Source: Lewinellaceae bacterium
Lineage (GTDB): Bacteria > Bacteroidota > Bacteroidia > Chitinophagales > Saprospiraceae
NCBI GenBank assembly: GCA_020636025.1
Contig: JACJYQ010000002.1
Coordinates: 62,001-126,000 of the forward strand
Length of the DNA stretch: 64,000 nt
Reading direction: 5' to 3'
Made by a program: the position numbers and the translations under genes. Below are positions 55,562 through 64,000 of the stretch, piece by piece (position 1 is the first letter of the stretch; the number at the start of each line of letters is the position of its first letter). The notes under the pieces are model-generated. The model had not been told where the DNA came from. It saw only the letters and a program-made list of their open reading frames with translations, and made no database searches.

Positions 55562-57691
55562 TCATATCACGATCCATTTCTCTGAAAAAACGCGATTTTC
55601 AACTCGTATGGTTACAAAATAGACGCCGGAGGTAAGATTTTGAATTTGGGCGTAATTAGACTTTAACAATTGAAGGCATTGCGTGTGTAATAAGTCGCCA
55701 GTAAGATTGTAGATGCTCAATTGGCCGGTTGCCCCGGCTAACTCAGGCAATGAAAACCTAAGTTCTCCGTCCTTTGATGGATTGGGAAATATATGCAAAG
55801 GTTCCAAACGAACCGGATTCACGATTTTACTGCCAAAACAAGAGTCAGACTGTTCGTAAGCGCCCAGATCCACGGTTGAAAATTGGATACGTTCCATTCC
55901 GTCAATATCTTGAAAAAGCCCCGCTTCCATAGCAGCTTCATTGGATCCTTTATTTACAGCAAAAGAACACTTATCAAGCCTGAAATCCAACCCCAGGGTA
56001 TCTGTAAATTTTGGGTATTCTCCAATCCAGATGCTATCGCCCAAGACTACTGTATAGTTTGGTATGGTTGCCGGATTCATTGGGTGGAAACTGCAATAAT
56101 CCAGATAGAAACCAAATCCAGTTATTGGATTGACGTAATTATTATCAAATAAATACCCATTATTTGGCACAGGCTCCCAAATAATACAATTCTTAAAATT
56201 CATATTATTATAATATCCTGAGCCTTGGTTGAATGATGGATACCAGCGTTTACCAAAGGGCCTATTGCCATTTCGGAAAAAAGTGCAATTTGTTATATCG
56301 GTGGTTACCTTGGCGGTTTCTGCTGCTCCTGCAAAAATAGCTGAACCGTTATAGGCAAAAACGCAGTTATTAATTTTAGTGTGGACTTCTTTTTTACCCC
56401 CCGCACTAAAAGCCACACAAATACTCGATGGATTTTCAACATGGACATTATCAATAAAATAACAGTCCTCAATTGAGGTATTAACAGTAGTTTCTTCAGA
56501 AGCTAATATAGCTGATACAAAGTAGGTATAGGCTTTATTTCTATAAAATTTACTTGATTTTATTATAGCATTTACTGTTGCATCCTTTACTTGTTGTATA
56601 AAAAAAGCACCACCATACGAATTCTTTGCTATGTTTTCTTCAAATACGCAATCTATAACTTTCAAATTAATTGAAATTCCGGGTTGATCATACATTTTGC
56701 CATCCAATGAAAAACCTCCCCCTTCAGAAGCCCTGTTTTGTTTAAAAACACAACTTTGCAATATAATTGAAGTATGGTAATTGCCGGGGAAAGATGTCTC
56801 CATACAAAAGCCTCCACCATATCCACCCTGAGAATTATTATTGGTAAAAACACAGTCAGTCATCACAATATTAGATGCGACTGAGGATGAAAAGTACACA
56901 GCGCCACCATGACTGAGGAATGATTCATTCGATTCAAACTCACATTGTTGAATTTTAAATGTATCAAGGCCTCCAGTTTCCCCTTGCTTTAAAATAGCTC
57001 CACCAAAATTAGTTGCCCAGTTCTCCCGGAAAGTGCAATTAATGATCTCCGGATTTATCAAATTCACCTGTTGAACGGAATCTTCATAATCAACATCTCC
57101 AATGAATATTGCTCCACCTGAGTCATCCACCTCATTTTTTTCAAAACTACAATTGGAAATGGTTGGTCTAGAGACTGTCACATTCGGACCACCTATCAAA
57201 TAAAGCCCACCGCCAAAAGGGTCAGATGAGAAATCATATACTCCCAGAGAGTTCCCGTCTGAAAAAATCAATCCATCAATTATTGTACTATCATCAAGCC
57301 CTTTTCCTTTGGCGACATGTACGCTATTATCGTTGGCGAGGCTGACATCTCCAATATTTCCGCTTAATCTGGTTGGGTTATCCAATGGCGTCCGTTGACT
57401 GGAACTTGTTTCGGTTCCATTAAAACCACCCAAAATGCTTACTCCATTTTTTAATTCAAAAGATATATGTCTATCTGTTGAAGTTGTTGGATAATAAACT
57501 CCTTTGGCTATCCAAATTCTATCACCATATTCAGCTACGGAAATCGCTTCCTGCAAATCCTGAAATGCTCCGTTCCAAGAGGTGCCAGTTGGTTGGCTGG
57601 CATTTGATGCTTGATTGACATAGATGGTTTTTTGTGAAAACAATTGGAAAGCACCAAATGCCAATACTAAAAAAGGAGTTACAATTTTCAT
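55562..57691 (-). CDS. Beta-helix polymorphic-membrane-protein-like surface protein with T9SS tail
   Basis: The 709-residue protein has a signal peptide (MKIVTPFLVLAFGAFQLFSQ), then KTIYVNQASNASQPTGTSWN and ISVAEYGDRIWIAKGVYYP, the usual opening of choice-of-anchor/right-handed beta-helix surface proteins. Many rungs with GGAI and FxxN patterns follow (NCSFEKNEVDDSGGAIFIGD, NCTFRENWATNFGGAIL, CVFTNNNSQGGYGGGF), as in Chlamydia-type PMP repeats. The end LHIFPNPSKDGELRF ... TSGVYFVTI is a T9SS type A tail. The middle (56.1-57.3 kb) is clearly richer in A and T than its neighbours, possibly a sign of transfer. Probable adhesin. Confidence 0.82.
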   Translation of the reverse strand: MKIVTPFLVLAFGAFQLFSQKTIYVNQASNASQPTGTSWNGAFQDLQEAISVAEYGDRIWIAKGVYYPTTSTDRHISFELKNGVSILGGFNGTETSSSQRTPLDNPTRLSGNIGDVSLANDNSVHVAKGKGLDDSTIIDGLIFSDGNSLGVYDFSSDPFGGGLYLIGGPNVTVSRPTISNCSFEKNEVDDSGGAIFIGDVDYEDSVQQVNLINPEIINCTFRENWATNFGGAILKQGETGGLDTFKIQQCEFESNESFLSHGGAVYFSSSVASNIVMTDCVFTNNNSQGGYGGGFCMETSFPGNYHTSIILQSCVFKQNRASEGGGFSLDGKMYDQPGISINLKVIDCVFEENIAKNSYGGAFFIQQVKDATVNAIIKSSKFYRNKAYTYFVSAILASEETTVNTSIEDCYFIDNVHVENPSSICVAFSAGGKKEVHTKINNCVFAYNGSAIFAGAAETAKVTTDITNCTFFRNGNRPFGKRWYPSFNQGSGYYNNMNFKNCIIWEPVPNNGYLFDNNYVNPITGFGFYLDYCSFHPMNPATIPNYTVVLGDSIWIGEYPKFTDTLGLDFRLDKCSFAVNKGSNEAAMEAGLFQDIDGMERIQFSTVDLGAYEQSDSCFGSKIVNPVRLEPLHIFPNPSKDGELRFSLPELAGATGQLSIYNLTGDLLHTQCLQLLKSNYAQIQNLTSGVYFVTIRVENRVFSEKWIVI

Positions 57692-57807
57692 GAGGTTGCT
57701 GTTCTGATAGGAATGAGGATGTTTCCACCCTTAATGTGCGTTATCACCTCCAACACCCCAATCTTATATTGTATTTCGTATATCGTGATTTCGGATATCA
57801 TCCCCGC

Positions 57808-60519
57808 TCAATCAAACTCAATCGTATCCCCTGCCCGATAGGTCTTCTTATCTTCAGTCTCTTCCGGAGTATCAGTCGTTTGCTGATCATCTGCGCCCTG
57901 GCTTTCCTCAGCAAACAAACTTGGTTGTGCACTCTGAGAGGTTTCAGCCTTGGCTTTTGGCTTTTGCTCTTTTGGCAACACTTCCTTCACGGAACTCAGC
58001 AAATTATCGCTAAGTCGGTTGCCAACTGCTTTCCAGCCTTTTACATCCATGAAATCGCCGAGCGACACTTCTCCGGGCATGGGTTTTCCTTTGATCTTGA
58101 TGGTGTATTTAATCCTCGGATTTTCCTGAACCGAAGCAAATAGCAGTTTCGATTTCGGATGATCGGTGATGTAATTAAAGCGCTCTTTCAATTTATTGGT
58201 TTCCACCTGGAAACGCTTCACCATGGTCCAGCCTTTATGTCCGTCGTAATGCACGGCATTGATAACCAGATCAGGTTTAAACTTGCAGAGATGCAGTATT
58301 TCCTTCATCTCAAAGCGCTGCTGAACATCTGTATCGGTTACCTCATAGGAACCATCTGTGTATAGCACCAGAATATTATCTCCGGTATCGAACTCGCCAA
58401 GCAGATCGCCGCGTTCTTGTGTATTCAACCTGCCGGTTATGTCATCAAACCAGAGTTTTTGTGCGCCAATGGTGCTTTTCCCTACTTCTTTTTGCTTGAT
58501 CTGCTTAACCGGGTATTTGGTCAGCACATTTCCCTGAGAAACCCGGCCCTTTATGGCCAGTTCGGCAAAATCGTAGTCGAATATCTTGATGCGCGCTGTG
58601 CTGGCCGGGGTCAGGGTAACCTGAACCACCTCACTTTCGCCATTCGGATTGGCGGTGAAATACAGCATCTTCGAGCCTTTAGCATCCGAGCCAAGCTGAT
58701 AATCCTTGTCGCGTGTAATGGCTGTTACATTGAAGCGTTTTACGTACGTGCGACCAGATTTCGCATCCACATAGGCCATGTTATAGGTGGTGCGTTCGTC
58801 ATTCTTCTTCCACACGGCAACGTGTTCGATATCCTTGCCGACGAATATTTTGTCGCCGGCACGCACCACTTTCATTACGCCGTCACGCCGAAACACGATG
58901 ATGTCGTCGATGTCTGAACAATCCTGAACAAACTCGTCTTTTTTGAGTCCGGTACCAATAAAGCCATCGGCACGGTTGACGTATAGTTTGGCGTTGTTGG
59001 CTACCACGGCAGCGGCCTGAATGGTATCGAAAGCGGCAATTTCTGTGCGGCGTTCCTGACCTTTTCCGTATTTCGCCAGCAGATTCTCAAAATAGCTGAT
59101 GGCGTATTCAGTCAGGTGGGCCAGGTGGTGTTTGGCCTCTTCCAGGGCATCCTTTGTTTTGGCAATGTCCTCGTCGGCCTTAAACGAATTGAACTTGGAA
59201 ATGCGCTTAATGCGGATCTCGGTAAGTCGGACAATATCTTCCTGGGTGATGTCCCGGATCAGTACAATTTTGCCTTCTGTGTTTTTCGGAATTGCTGTTC
59301 CCTGCGGTGCGATGATCACGTATTTCCTAAGCCCCTTGTCGATCGTTTCCATGACAGCTTCCCAGGTTTCGCACTCCTCAATGTCTCGGTAAATTCTGTT
59401 CTCAATGAAGATCTTTTCCAGCGAAGCAAAGTGAAGCTTTTCTTCCAGCTCCGCTTTTAAAATCTCCAGTTCCTGACGAAGCAGGTCTTTGGTATGCTCT
59501 GTGCTGATGGACAGCAATTCATTGACATCAGTAAACAGCGGTTTGTTGTCAACGATCACGCAGCAGTTAGGACTTATGCTTACTTCGCAACTGGTAAAGG
59601 CATACAGCGCATCAATCGTCACATCCGGACTCACGCCGGGCTGCAGTTCAATTTCAATGTCGATCTCCGCCGCGACTTTATCCACCACTTTCTTGATCTT
59701 GATCTGACCCTTTTCGTTGGCTTTTACAATTGAGTCCATAAGGTCACCTGTGGTAACACCAAAAGGAATCTCGGTGATCTGTAATGTCTTTTTGTCGAGC
59801 TCGCGTATTCGAGCGCGTACGCGCACTTTGCCACCGCGGGCGCCACCGTTGTAATTGCTGGCATCAATCAAACCACCTGTCGCGAAGTCAGGAATAAGGT
59901 CTGATTTCCGTCCTTTAAGAGAGGCAATGCTGGCCTTAATGATCTCCACGAAATTGTGGGGTAGTATCTTGGTGCTTAGTCCAACCGCAATTCCTTCCGC
60001 TCCGTGAGCAAGCACCAGCGGGAATTTCATAGGCAAATTAACAGGCTCCTTTTTCCGGCCATCGTAGCTCATCTGCCAGGCAGTAGTATCCGGATTGAAA
60101 GCAATGTCGAGGGCAAACTTGGTCAGACGAGCCTCTATGTAACGAGGTGCTGCCGCAGAATCACCCGTGCGGTAATCACCCCAGTTTCCCTGACAGTCGA
60201 TCAACAGGTCTTTCTGACCCATGTTCACCAAAGCATCCCCAATGGCAGCATCGCCGTGCGGGTGGTACTGCATGGTTTGTCCAATCAGGTTGGCCACCTT
60301 GTGGTAACGACCATCGTGTTGATCGAACATAGCATGAAGGATGCGCCGCTGCACGGGTTTCAAACCATCTTCAATGGCGGGTACAGCGCGCTCCAGAATC
60401 ACATAGGAGGCATAGTCAAGAAAATAATTCTGATACATCCCCGAAAGGGTGATGACCGAATCTTCATGTTCACTTGAAGTAGTAGGTGGAACGGAGTTGT
60501 CCTTTTTCGCTTTTGCCAT
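57808..60519 (-). CDS. parC: Topoisomerase IV / gyrase subunit A (ParC-like)
   Basis: The protein (903 residues) cuts and rejoins DNA as part of a type IIA topoisomerase. Visible are YASYVILERAVPAIEDGLKPVQRRIL, the HPHGDAAIGDALV region, GNWGDYRTGDSAAAPRYIEARLT with the catalytic Tyr (~128), and a long coiled-coil tower. The C-terminal part shows beta-pinwheel-like blades without the GyrA-box, which together with its length and Bacteroidota pattern favours ParC over GyrA. A charged tail (ETSQSAQPSLFAEESQGADD) ends it. The ParE partner is not adjacent in the window. Confidence 0.85.
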   Translation of the reverse strand: MAKAKKDNSVPPTTSSEHEDSVITLSGMYQNYFLDYASYVILERAVPAIEDGLKPVQRRILHAMFDQHDGRYHKVANLIGQTMQYHPHGDAAIGDALVNMGQKDLLIDCQGNWGDYRTGDSAAAPRYIEARLTKFALDIAFNPDTTAWQMSYDGRKKEPVNLPMKFPLVLAHGAEGIAVGLSTKILPHNFVEIIKASIASLKGRKSDLIPDFATGGLIDASNYNGGARGGKVRVRARIRELDKKTLQITEIPFGVTTGDLMDSIVKANEKGQIKIKKVVDKVAAEIDIEIELQPGVSPDVTIDALYAFTSCEVSISPNCCVIVDNKPLFTDVNELLSISTEHTKDLLRQELEILKAELEEKLHFASLEKIFIENRIYRDIEECETWEAVMETIDKGLRKYVIIAPQGTAIPKNTEGKIVLIRDITQEDIVRLTEIRIKRISKFNSFKADEDIAKTKDALEEAKHHLAHLTEYAISYFENLLAKYGKGQERRTEIAAFDTIQAAAVVANNAKLYVNRADGFIGTGLKKDEFVQDCSDIDDIIVFRRDGVMKVVRAGDKIFVGKDIEHVAVWKKNDERTTYNMAYVDAKSGRTYVKRFNVTAITRDKDYQLGSDAKGSKMLYFTANPNGESEVVQVTLTPASTARIKIFDYDFAELAIKGRVSQGNVLTKYPVKQIKQKEVGKSTIGAQKLWFDDITGRLNTQERGDLLGEFDTGDNILVLYTDGSYEVTDTDVQQRFEMKEILHLCKFKPDLVINAVHYDGHKGWTMVKRFQVETNKLKERFNYITDHPKSKLLFASVQENPRIKYTIKIKGKPMPGEVSLGDFMDVKGWKAVGNRLSDNLLSSVKEVLPKEQKPKAKAETSQSAQPSLFAEESQGADDQQTTDTPEETEDKKTYRAGDTIEFD

Positions 60520-60736
60520 GGTATTTTAAGAAAGGAAAGGGGAAGGCAAATGTAACAGGATTTGTCTTATTTTTTAAAACTTTTTGTGTTAAATTTTAAT
60601 TCACCGCTCCACAAATAATCGTAGCATTCATTATCCCAGGCACAACCAGGATGCATATTAAAAGGCATTCCCTATCTTACTTCAAAACCATCATTGAAAT
60701 CCGTAATCAGTTAAATCTGTGCGTAACTTTGCCACC

Positions 60737-61714
60737 ATGCACACCCTCCCGCAATTGCTCGATAAGATTCAGGATTTTTCGCAAAAAAACCCTTTCCCGG
60801 ATACGCCGGCCGAGTTATACGATCCATGTAATTACATCCTGACATTAGGTGGGAAGCGCCTCCGCCCGGCCTTGTTGCTTATGGGGTACGAACTTTTCAA
60901 AAATGATGTCGAAAAGGCCTTACCGGCAGCCTGGGCAGTAGAATTGTTTCACAACTTCAGCCTGATGCACGACGACATTATGGACGCTGCGCCTTTACGC
61001 CGTGGCCAACCCACGGTGCATACACGCTGGAACACTACTACAGGGATACTAAGCGGTGATGTCATGCTTATTTATGCTTATCAGTTTTTGAGTAGCGTGG
61101 AAAACAAAGCGATCATTGCCAGGCTGTTAAGCACATTTAACCGGGTTGCCAGGGAAGTTTGTGAAGGGCAACAAATGGACATTAATTTTGAAACCCGCGA
61201 CAATGTAAAAATACCGGAGTACCTAAACATGATCAGTCTCAAAACAGCTGTTCTGCTGGGTGGGGCGCTGGAAATGGGCGCCATTTGCGCCGGAGCCAAC
61301 GAAAGCGACCTGAATCATCTAAGTGAATTTGGCAGATTGGCCGGAGTTGCTTTTCAAATTCAGGACGACAAGCTCGATACTTATGGAGACAGCGCCAAAT
61401 TTGGCAAACAGGTAGGTGGTGATATACTGCAAAACAAGAAAACGCTGCTGGTGCTCAAGACCCTGGAAGTAGCATCTGAAAAAGATTGTCAGGAACTCCA
61501 ACAATGGATGGCTACCGGTGCAGAGAATCCTGTTGAGAAAGTAGAAGCGGTTAAGGCCATCTTCGACAGAAACAATATTCCTGAGCTAATTGAAAAGGAA
61601 AAACAAAGGTTTCAAAGTGAAGCATATAAACACCTTGATGTAGTTAGTGTGGCTGAAACCCGCAAAGAAGTGCTAAGGGAAACGGTAGAAGAATTTCTAA
61701 AAAGAGACAAATGA
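60737..61714 (+). CDS. Polyprenyl diphosphate synthase
   Basis: The start at 60737 (MHTLPQLLDKIQDFSQ) gives 325 residues, as is usual for Bacteroidota; a GTG 18 bases earlier is less likely. Isoprenyl-transferase motifs are complete: GGKRLRPALLLMGYEL, LMHDDIMDAAPLRRGQPTVH (first Asp-rich motif), FQIQDDKLDTYGD (second Asp-rich motif) and GKQVGGDILQNKKTLL. It lengthens prenyl chains from isopentenyl diphosphate for quinones or carriers. The product length cannot be read from sequence alone. TAACTTTG at 60724 is a -7-like box very near the start. Confidence 0.9.
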   Translation: MHTLPQLLDKIQDFSQKNPFPDTPAELYDPCNYILTLGGKRLRPALLLMGYELFKNDVEKALPAAWAVELFHNFSLMHDDIMDAAPLRRGQPTVHTRWNTTTGILSGDVMLIYAYQFLSSVENKAIIARLLSTFNRVAREVCEGQQMDINFETRDNVKIPEYLNMISLKTAVLLGGALEMGAICAGANESDLNHLSEFGRLAGVAFQIQDDKLDTYGDSAKFGKQVGGDILQNKKTLLVLKTLEVASEKDCQELQQWMATGAENPVEKVEAVKAIFDRNNIPELIEKEKQRFQSEAYKHLDVVSVAETRKEVLRETVEEFLKRDK

Positions 61715-61715
61715 A

Positions 61716-61763
61716 GTACCAATGCGCAATCTACTGACTCATTGGTACATTGCGCATTGGTAC
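61716..61763. terminator. Inverted repeat at convergent gene ends (ATTGGTACATTG family)
   Basis: GTACCAATGCGCAAT (61716-61730) and its exact reverse complement (61749-61763) lie between the convergent prenyl synthase and DUF4197 genes. The words are those of the element at 30251-30302, also between convergent genes. Confidence 0.55.
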
Positions 61764-61772
61764 ATTGATACA

Positions 61773-62498
61773 CTATTTATCTTGCTTCGCAAACACCTTC
61801 CGCAGCAAGTCAGTATTACGCAGGCTAACATCGCTGCGAATGTCTTTTTCCTTTTTTTCTACAAGACCGAACATGCCATCGAGCGCTTTTCTGGTGACGT
61901 GGTCGTCCAGCTCCGGATTGGTTTTTTCAACAAATGGTAGGCGATTATAAGCCGTAACCGCGCTTTTCCAGTACTCGCGGGCATTCACCTTGTCAAGGGA
62001 ATTTTGGATGACAGGCTTAAATTCCGCATACAATTTATCAAAAGTAGATTTCTGCAGGTAACGGGTAGCAGCGTCCTGGTTGCCCATCAGGATATTCATG
62101 GCATCCTGGAAAGTCATGCCTTTGATGGCGGCTACAAAAATTGGCTTGGCTTTGGTAGCAGCGTCTTCTGCCGCGCGGTTCATGCGCTCGGTTAAGTCAG
62201 CCTCAATGTTGCCGAATCCAGGTACATTTTTGAGTTTGGAAACTACTTTTTGGGCTTCGTCGGGAACAAGAATTTTATACGGACTCTTGAAATATCCGTC
62301 TTTGGCCGAAAGGAAATCAACAGCCTCTCCGATACCTGCATTCAAGGCTTCTTTCAGGCCGTTACCGGCTTCTTCCTGGGAAATATCGCCGCCTTTGGTC
62401 ACAACATCCTTGGCTTTTTTGAGAATGCCGTTTAGTTGCGCATTTGATAATTGAGTCAGCATTAAAGCTGTAAGCAAAAGGAGTGTTCTTTTTATCAT
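61773..62498 (-). CDS. DUF4197 protein
   Basis: The 241-residue protein has a signal peptide (LLLLTALMLTQLSNAQ) and the helical DUF4197 domain: EEAGNGLKEALNAGIGEAVDFLSAKDGYF, VSKLKNVPGFGNIEADLTERMNRAAEDAATKAKPIF, IKGMTFQDAMNILMGNQDAATRYL, ending in a helix with a DIRSDVSLRNTDLLRKVFAKQ pattern. The domain is found in many Gram-negative bacteria, exported, with unknown role. It stands between repeat-rich spacers. Confidence 0.88.
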   Translation of the reverse strand: MIKRTLLLLTALMLTQLSNAQLNGILKKAKDVVTKGGDISQEEAGNGLKEALNAGIGEAVDFLSAKDGYFKSPYKILVPDEAQKVVSKLKNVPGFGNIEADLTERMNRAAEDAATKAKPIFVAAIKGMTFQDAMNILMGNQDAATRYLQKSTFDKLYAEFKPVIQNSLDKVNAREYWKSAVTAYNRLPFVEKTNPELDDHVTRKALDGMFGLVEKKEKDIRSDVSLRNTDLLRKVFAKQDK

Positions 62499-62593
62499 AG
62501 CTAATGTGTTTTAATTTTTAATCCGACAAAGTAAACGCAAAACCTCAGCGCCAGTTACATGCAAATGCCCGGCTTAGGGAAAGTTTAACAGGA

Positions 62594-62796
62594 TAATGAA
62601 CAACGAATAATGAACAACGAATAATGAACAACGAATAATGAACAAGGAACAATGAACAGGGAACAAGGAACAACGAAGCTATCTTGGTGGGTTTTTGGAT
62701 TTATACCAGGCTTCCTAAACCTATTTAGCAATACCATACCGCCCTTTTCACATTGTTCGTTGTTCGTTGTTCATTGTTCGTTGTTCGTTGTCCATT
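62594..62796. repeat. Mirrored GAACAAC/GAATAAT arms
   Basis: A 14-base unit (AATGAACAACGAAT) repeats three to four times from 62594 and degenerates to ~62678. An inverted block (TTGTTCGTTGTTCATTG) occupies 62751-62796. The pair fills the 303-base gap between two minus-strand genes; nothing else is seen there. Confidence 0.78.
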
Positions 62797-62801
62797 AAAT
62801 T

Positions 62802-64000
62802 TTACCTCGGCTTATACCCTTTCATGGCATAATACAAGATATAAACATAGCAGGGGATCATCACTATCAGGAAGGCTGATTGGAAGCTGATCTTGGTTTC
62901 CAGAATTCCATAAAGTTGTGGCAAAAGAGCTCCCCCGGCAATACCCATGATCAGGATGGCAGAGCCTATTTGAGTGAATCGTCCAAGTCCGTTAATAGCC
63001 AATGGGAAAATTGCCGGCCACATCACAGCATTGGCAAGGCCTAGCAGAGCGATGAAGGTTACGGCGGTAGAACCGGTTGTGAAATAGGTTAGGGTGGTTA
63101 ATATCAAACCCAGTATCGCAGAGTATTTCAGAAAGCTCTGTTGAGAGATAAATTTCGGGATCAAAATGATGCTCAATACATAACCAATCAGCATGCCCAC
63201 CAGCGTGAATGAAGTGAAGTATTTAGTCTGATCCGGATCAAAATTGAGTGAGCGGCCGTAAATACCGATCACGTCACCGGCCATCACCTCGGCCCCTACG
63301 TAAAAGAAAATTGCCAGCGCGCCCATCACTAAATGGGGGAATTGCCATACACTATTGCGGCCTGCTGCCAGGGAGGAGTCGCCCGTTTCTTCTGTATCTG
63401 ATGTGTCAATTTCAGGAAGATTGGAACGGCGGATCATCAAGGCAAGCGCAAATAACACAATGGCCATAATTACATACGGAGTCACTACCCGGTCGGCCAG
63501 TTGATCCAGCAATCCTGCTTTTACTACATTATCCGTCGCTGCTGTGACCTGTTCTTCAATTTCTCCGGCATTTTTGAGTACGATGCTACTTAAAATGATC
63601 GGACTTAGAATACCAGCCACCTTGTTGCAAATACCCATGATGCTGATGCGCTGAGCCGCGCTGTCAATAGGACCGATGATGCTTATATATGGATTTGAGG
63701 CGGTTTGCAGAAGCGCCAGTCCCATACCCTGCACAAACAATCCACCCAGGAACAGCGGATAGGCTCGTGAGCCGGCAGCCGGAATAAAAATCAAACAACC
63801 AACTGCCATTACGGCGAGTCCCAGCGCCATGCCGTCTTTGAAGCCGGTTCTCTTTAAAATTTGCGAAGATGGGATGGCCAGAAAGAAATAGCTGATGTAA
63901 AAAGCAAAGGTTACGAACAGCGCCTGCACGGTATTCAACTCGCACGCCAGTTTCAGGAACGGAATTAATGTGCCGTTAAGCCAGGTCACAAAACCGAAGA
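62802..64000 (-). CDS. FucP-family sugar MFS transporter, N-terminus outside window
   Basis: The frame is open to the window edge (FGFVTWLNGTLIPFLK lies upstream of the first GTG), so the gene is partial; 399 codons are seen. The FucP pattern is clear: FGFVTWLNGTLIPFLKLACEL, AFYISYFFLAIPSSQILKRTGFKDG, VQGMGLALLQTASNPYISIIGP and MWPAIFPLAINGLGRFTQ in the second half, with about eleven membrane segments. These proteins take up fucose, glucose, galactose or related sugars with protons. The sugar is unknown. It is the first gene after the mirrored repeat on the minus strand. Confidence 0.85.
   Translation of the reverse strand, partial: FGFVTWLNGTLIPFLKLACELNTVQALFVTFAFYISYFFLAIPSSQILKRTGFKDGMALGLAVMAVGCLIFIPAAGSRAYPLFLGGLFVQGMGLALLQTASNPYISIIGPIDSAAQRISIMGICNKVAGILSPIILSSIVLKNAGEIEEQVTAATDNVVKAGLLDQLADRVVTPYVIMAIVLFALALMIRRSNLPEIDTSDTEETGDSSLAAGRNSVWQFPHLVMGALAIFFYVGAEVMAGDVIGIYGRSLNFDPDQTKYFTSFTLVGMLIGYVLSIILIPKFISQQSFLKYSAILGLILTTLTYFTTGSTAVTFIALLGLANAVMWPAIFPLAINGLGRFTQIGSAILIMGIAGGALLPQLYGILETKISFQSAFLIVMIPCYVYILYYAMKGYKPR

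Noticed and set aside
60724..60731. TAACTTTG as a proven promoter of the prenyl synthase gene
   Set aside because: It lies only six bases before the start and no TTG is found at the expected spacing; a leaderless transcript is possible but unsupported.

Overview
The window looks like a chromosomal segment of a Bacteroidota bacterium, possibly of the Saprospiria/Chitinophagia kind. The evidence is four proteins ending in type IX secretion (T9SS) sorting tails, SprB-type repeats, the gene order ftsX / DUF3098 / uppP, and promoters of the Bacteroidota type (TTG, 21 bases, TAnnTTTG) in front of the stable RNA genes. No phage, plasmid or CRISPR array is visible. The lineage below phylum is an inference.

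Layout. 1-7.7 kb holds three surface or secreted proteins: a BNR-repeat protein cut by the window edge, a HYR-repeat T9SS protein and a beta-helix/PA14 protein. 7.7-9.4 kb has xth and pyrH. 9.8-15.2 kb is an outer-membrane assembly cluster on the minus strand: parvulin-like lipoprotein, SurA, BamA, cyclophilin-like lipoprotein. A tRNA-Val follows at 15.4 kb. 16.6-18.4 kb is a three-gene cluster probably concerned with metals. 18.5-35.9 kb is mixed housekeeping and accessory genes: upp, a membrane patatin coupled to a ferredoxin-reductase-like gene, an amidohydrolase, a HEAT-cyclophilin lipoprotein, glycosyltransferases, a regulator/membrane pair, a GNAT gene broken by an in-frame stop, CapA, an SGNH hydrolase, a methyltransferase and an ABC1 kinase. 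36.2-38.1 kb has prfA and a ferric-reductase-like membrane protein. 38.2-41.7 kb is a 23S-5S transcription unit with its own promoter and no 16S gene, followed by a second, altered 5S copy. 41.8-64 kb has nadB, a beta-barrel protein, an rRNA pseudouridine synthase with a repeat tail, a 1434-residue SprB-repeat adhesin, pckA, uppP/DUF3098/ftsX, secreted proteins, parC-like topoisomerase, a prenyl synthase, a DUF4197 protein and a FucP-type sugar transporter cut by the right edge.

The most unusual content lies between genes. The spacers carry several families of short palindromes and of mirrored arms built from short words. Examples are eight GAACAAT heptamers facing an inverted block, and a perfect 35-base inverted repeat at 24.9 kb. 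A 106-base element occurs twice in opposite orientation (19.5 and 53.7 kb) with only two differences, both outside its predicted stems. One copy sits inside mirrored arms in the gap of the ftsX operon. The second 5S copy contains at least four extra hairpin-forming segments. Together these suggest an abundant set of structured intergenic elements that can also enter operons and stable RNA genes. Their function is unknown.
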